In this document: positions 5,632-7,539 of the stretch, one piece after another
Layout of the letters: every line of letters begins with the position of its first letter
How positions within the stretch are numbered: the stretch's first letter is position 1
DNA from: Promethearchaeum sp.
GTDB lineage: Archaea > Asgardarchaeota > Lokiarchaeia > Sigyniarchaeales > Promethearchaeaceae
Length of the DNA stretch: 7,539 nucleotides
Reading direction: 5' to 3'
Assembly: GCA_030611625.1 (NCBI GenBank)
Contig: JAUWPK010000184.1
Coordinates: 1-7,539, forward strand
Notes under the pieces: model-generated
What the model saw: the letters and a program-made list of their open reading frames with translations, nothing else
Databases searched by the model: none
Told to the model about the DNA's origin: nothing
Made by a program: the position numbers and the translations under genes

Positions 5632-5640
5632 TTTATAATA
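5632..5640 (-). promoter_or_regulatory. TATA box placing a leaderless start at GTG 5608
   Basis: On the minus strand TATTATAAA is preceded by an A-rich TAAAAAG resembling a BRE element. It is centred about 28 bases upstream of the GTG at 5608. That distance puts transcription initiation at or next to the start codon, so the mRNA is probably leaderless, which agrees with the absence of a Shine-Dalgarno site. Confidence 0.5.
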
Positions 5641-5715
5641 CTTTTTAAAGTCTTATACGTGAATATTAAAATCTACACGACTGATCTTATTTTATTAAAG
5701 CCGAGGATTTTAATC

Positions 5716-5721
5716 AAAAGG
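5716..5721 (+). promoter_or_regulatory. Shine-Dalgarno-like AAAAGG before a four-codon ORF and the SDR gene
   Basis: The site ends five bases before an ATG at 5727 but 16 bases before the SDR start at 5738. Its spacing therefore suits the mini-ORF better than the SDR gene. Confidence 0.4.
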
Positions 5722-5726
5722 AAAAT

Positions 5727-5741
5727 ATGCAAAAACCATGA
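5727..5741 (+). other. Possible four-codon leader ORF overlapping the SDR start
   Basis: ATG CAA AAA CCA TGA encodes Met-Gln-Lys-Pro. Its TGA overlaps the SDR start codon as ATGA, the classic arrangement for translational coupling. The upstream AAAAGG has good spacing for it. Short ORFs like this also arise by chance in A/T-rich DNA. Confidence 0.3.
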
Positions 5742-6535
5742 ATATTGTGATAACTGGGAGTACAAGAGGGATTGGGAAAGCTCTTGCAAACAAGTTTTTG
5801 GAATTGGGAGATACAGTAATAATAACTTCGAGATCGAATGATGCTGTTAAAGAAGCGATTAATGAATTCAGTAAGAAATATGGTGCTGAGAAAGTTTTTG
5901 GCATTGTGTGTGATGTAACTGATGCCCAACAAGTAGATTCTTTGGTGAAATTTGCAGTTGATAAGTTGAGAAAGATAGATATTTGGATAAATAATGCAGG
6001 AACGGCCGGGGATAAACGTTTACCTTTAGTTGAATTGGAAACTTCGCAAATAAAGCGAGTGATTGAGACTAACATTATCGGAACTTTATATTGTTGTAGA
6101 GCAGTTTTAAAAGTAATGATTTCCCAGGGTTCAGGGCATATTTTCAACATGGAGGGTATGGGATCTGATGGAAGGACTTATGCAAATTCGCTTGTTTATG
6201 CTACATCAAAATCTGCAATTCCGATGATAAAGAAAACCTTGCTTTTAGAAACTAAGAAACTGCCGGTGGGGATTCATGATTTAAGTCCGGGCATGGTATT
6301 AACCAATTTACTGCTAAAAGATAATCCTGATGCCCATACTAAAAAAATTTTTAATATTTTGGCAGAGAAACCAGAAACAGTTGCTGAAAATTTAGTTCCA
6401 AGAATTCGAAAAATAAAGGGAACGGGAAAAAGAATTAGTTATTTGACTGGCCCTAAAGTCATGTTGCGTTTTTTAACAGCAAGGAGAGCCAAAAATAAAT
6501 ATTTCGATGAAAATGGAAATCCTGTGAATCTCTAA
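5738..6535 (+). CDS. Short-chain dehydrogenase resembling chlorophyll b reductase (NOL/NYC1)
   Basis: A 265-residue classical SDR oxidoreductase. It has the Rossmann motif TGSTRGIG at 6-13, D59 in the CDV turn, NNAG at 85-88, and the catalytic pair Y154/K158 in YATSK. Beyond generic SDR motifs it shares, by memory, blocks typical of plant NOL/NYC1: DIWINNAG (81-88), GHIFNMEGMGSDGR (133-146, plant GHIFNIDGAGSDGR), LSPGMVLTNLLL (182-193), LAEKPETVAENLVPRIRKI (208-226) and a C-terminal RFLTARRAKNKY (244-255). The serine nearest the active site, S143, lies 11 residues before Y154 rather than the common 13, the same spacing as I recall for NOL. Chlorophyll metabolism is not expected here, so the substrate is unknown, possibly another aldehyde or ketone on a hydrophobic ring compound. 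The start is fixed by the Rossmann strand beginning at residue 2. It is divergent from the flavodoxin-ferredoxin gene. Confidence 0.9.
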   Translation: MNIVITGSTRGIGKALANKFLELGDTVIITSRSNDAVKEAINEFSKKYGAEKVFGIVCDVTDAQQVDSLVKFAVDKLRKIDIWINNAGTAGDKRLPLVELETSQIKRVIETNIIGTLYCCRAVLKVMISQGSGHIFNMEGMGSDGRTYANSLVYATSKSAIPMIKKTLLLETKKLPVGIHDLSPGMVLTNLLLKDNPDAHTKKIFNILAEKPETVAENLVPRIRKIKGTGKRISYLTGPKVMLRFLTARRAKNKYFDENGNPVNL

Positions 6536-6559
6536 AGAGGAAAAATTTCACGGAGATTG

Positions 6560-6588
6560 TTTTAATTTTTTGTTTTGTTTTTCTTTCA
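6560..6588 (+). terminator. T-rich terminator after the SDR gene
   Basis: T4-T6 tracts (within 6560-6588) follow a weak inverted repeat AATCTC (6527-6532) / GAGATT (6553-6558). The T-tracts alone suffice for archaeal termination. GTTTTTCTTTCAAT (6577-6590) recurs almost exactly at 6613-6625, just before the next gene. Confidence 0.5.
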
Positions 6589-6631
6589 ATAATCAGATTC
6601 GTTTTTATTTTCGTTTTCTTTCAATTAGATA

Positions 6632-7273
6632 ATGATCAAAGATAATAAGAAATTGAATCCTTTTCTTGGTGTTGTAATAGGGTTTGTCTTTATATTTTCT
6701 GGGATTTTCATAGCTCAATCTATAGTTAGTGATAATTTGAGTTTTTATTTATCGTTAATAATTATGACACCCATTTTCACTGTGGGTTCAATATTCTTAA
6801 AATTAAATGCATCTTTTCTTGGATTTCAAATGTTGGCAAAAAAATTAGATAAAAATGCAGAAATAATGAATCCTATTACCTATCTTGACAATACTTCTAT
6901 TATAATGAAAGTAAGAGATTTATATATTGTTAAAAATATTAATAACTGTTTACATATCTTGCAAATGAATGAAAAAGAAATTTCCTCAGTATCTTGGATT
7001 AGAAGAATGTTTCTCGGGCCAAAATTACCTATATATAATCCAAAAGCTTCTCCTGTTATAACAGAATACGATGGTTTTGAAATCAGAAAACGTTTGGGGA
7101 AGCCTAAATTATATGATATTGAAGAAAACCAATGGATTACAGGACATGCAACTATATTTATCATATTTCCCATGCTTCCCTTTAAAAAAAAGTTACATAA
7201 TTTACTAACCCCTGAAAAATTTCAAGACTTAACAAATATAATAGAAAAAATTAATTTAATTGACGCAATCTAA
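6632..7273 (+). CDS. Membrane protein of unknown function with a cytosolic domain
   Basis: A 213-residue protein that I do not recognise. Two hydrophobic helices, about 11-31 and 37-57, form an N-terminal hairpin. With the basic N-terminus (K3, K6, K7) and a lysine-rich stretch after the second helix, both ends are probably cytosolic. Residues about 70-213 form a soluble domain: several predicted strands, a conserved-looking NQWITGHATIFIIFPMLPF block near 166-184, and a C-terminal helix (193-208). A membrane hairpin followed by a strand-rich domain closed by a helix is reminiscent of bacterial PH-like proteins, but I have no motif to support that. The start is the only ATG before the first helix and has no Shine-Dalgarno site; the T-rich stretch around 6602-6611 could serve as a weak TATA region. 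It is separated from the SDR gene by T-tracts. Confidence 0.75.
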   Translation: MIKDNKKLNPFLGVVIGFVFIFSGIFIAQSIVSDNLSFYLSLIIMTPIFTVGSIFLKLNASFLGFQMLAKKLDKNAEIMNPITYLDNTSIIMKVRDLYIVKNINNCLHILQMNEKEISSVSWIRRMFLGPKLPIYNPKASPVITEYDGFEIRKRLGKPKLYDIEENQWITGHATIFIIFPMLPFKKKLHNLLTPEKFQDLTNIIEKINLIDAI

Positions 7274-7294
7274 TTAGCCGAACATTTAAATTTG

Positions 7295-7489
7295 TTACTT
7301 TTTCGATGATTTGAAAGAGAATTTTCTAAAATCTTTTGGGATCTTCCATCCATATAAATATATTATTTGCGGCAGACCTATTCCCACGAATACCAAGCAT
7401 TTCCACCAATCAGTGTAATTATTGATTATGCTAGATAAAATACCAACAATTAATCCATAAACGAAAATTGCATGATTAATTGTAAACAT
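7295..7489 (-). CDS. Small two-helix membrane protein of unknown function
   Basis: A 64-residue protein with two predicted membrane helices (about 7-23 and 30-47) joined by a short loop holding NNYTDWW, and a basic C-terminal tail rich in Lys and Arg (49-64), which should face the cytosol. I do not recognise a family. There is no Shine-Dalgarno site before the ATG at 7489, but TTATAATG on the minus strand at 7513-7520 is centred about 27 bases upstream, which fits a leaderless transcript and supports the gene. It is convergent with the preceding membrane protein gene, 21 bases apart. Its small size keeps confidence moderate. Confidence 0.6.
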   Translation of the reverse strand: MFTINHAIFVYGLIVGILSSIINNYTDWWKCLVFVGIGLPQIIYLYGWKIPKDFRKFSFKSSKK

Positions 7490-7512
7490 GAGAAGGAAGT
7501 TGAAAAAACTTT

Positions 7513-7520
7513 CATTATAA
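7513..7520 (-). promoter_or_regulatory. TATA-like box of the small membrane protein gene
   Basis: TTATAATG on the minus strand is centred about 27 bases before the ATG at 7489, the distance expected for a leaderless archaeal transcript. Confidence 0.4.
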
Positions 7521-7539
7521 CCCTTATCTTGATATTTTT

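Noticed and set aside
5620..5841. A 73-codon + strand frame running into the SDR gene
   Set aside because: It overlaps the SDR start in another frame and crosses the shared promoter region; its translation looks random.
5710..6150. Minus-strand open frame of 146 codons opposite the SDR
   Set aside because: It is a mirror of the SDR Rossmann region and has no domain of its own.
5738..6535. Assigning true chlorophyll b reductase function
   Set aside because: Nothing in the window indicates chlorophyll metabolism and archaea are not known to make chlorophyll; only family resemblance is claimed.
4541..6632. Ubiquitin, E1, RING or JAMM-protease gene near the E2
   Set aside because: I looked for di-glycine C-termini, RING Cys/His patterns and JAMM motifs in the window and saw none. 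The Cys-rich region of the neighbouring gene is a ferredoxin pattern, not RING.

Overview
The window is AT-rich, intron-free and tightly packed, with nine protein genes. It reads as archaeal. Several genes have TATA-like boxes about 27 bases upstream of a start codon that lacks a Shine-Dalgarno site (leaderless style), others have short AAGGT/AGGA sites, and gene ends are marked by T-tracts. A large surface protein is full of N-glycosylation sequons. One gene encodes a catalytically intact ubiquitin-conjugating (E2) enzyme, a eukaryotic signature protein found mainly in Asgard archaea among prokaryotes. The best guess is an Asgard archaeon of the low-GC, Lokiarchaeia-like kind; the exact lineage cannot be read from this window.

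Layout: (1) 34-2155, + strand: a membrane-anchored, sequon-rich surface protein of 575 aa, then a small helical protein of unknown function. (2) 2167-3900, - strand: a likely two-gene operon of an iron-type alcohol dehydrogenase with an odd charged N-terminal extension, followed by a small cupin. (3) 4031-4540, - strand: the stand-alone E2, with an inverted repeat in its leader and a hairpin over its stop codon. (4) 4721-5608, - strand: a flavodoxin-2x[4Fe-4S] fusion protein (EFR1-like). (5) 5738-6535, + strand, divergent from it: a short-chain dehydrogenase that resembles plant chlorophyll b reductase (NOL/NYC1), preceded by a possible four-codon leader ORF. (6) 6632-7489: two convergent genes for small membrane proteins of unknown function.

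Three of the nine genes encode oxidoreductases (Fe-ADH, flavodoxin-ferredoxin, SDR) and a fourth is a cupin, so the block has a redox flavour, but no single pathway can be assembled from it. The E2 has no ubiquitin, E1, RING or JAMM-protease gene beside it here, so any partners must lie elsewhere in the genome. The most notable items are the orphan E2 with three loop insertions relative to UbcH5-type enzymes, and the NOL/NYC1-like reductase in an apparently non-photosynthetic archaeon. No stretch above 300 bases lacks a gene, and no tRNA, rRNA, CRISPR array or mobile element was seen.
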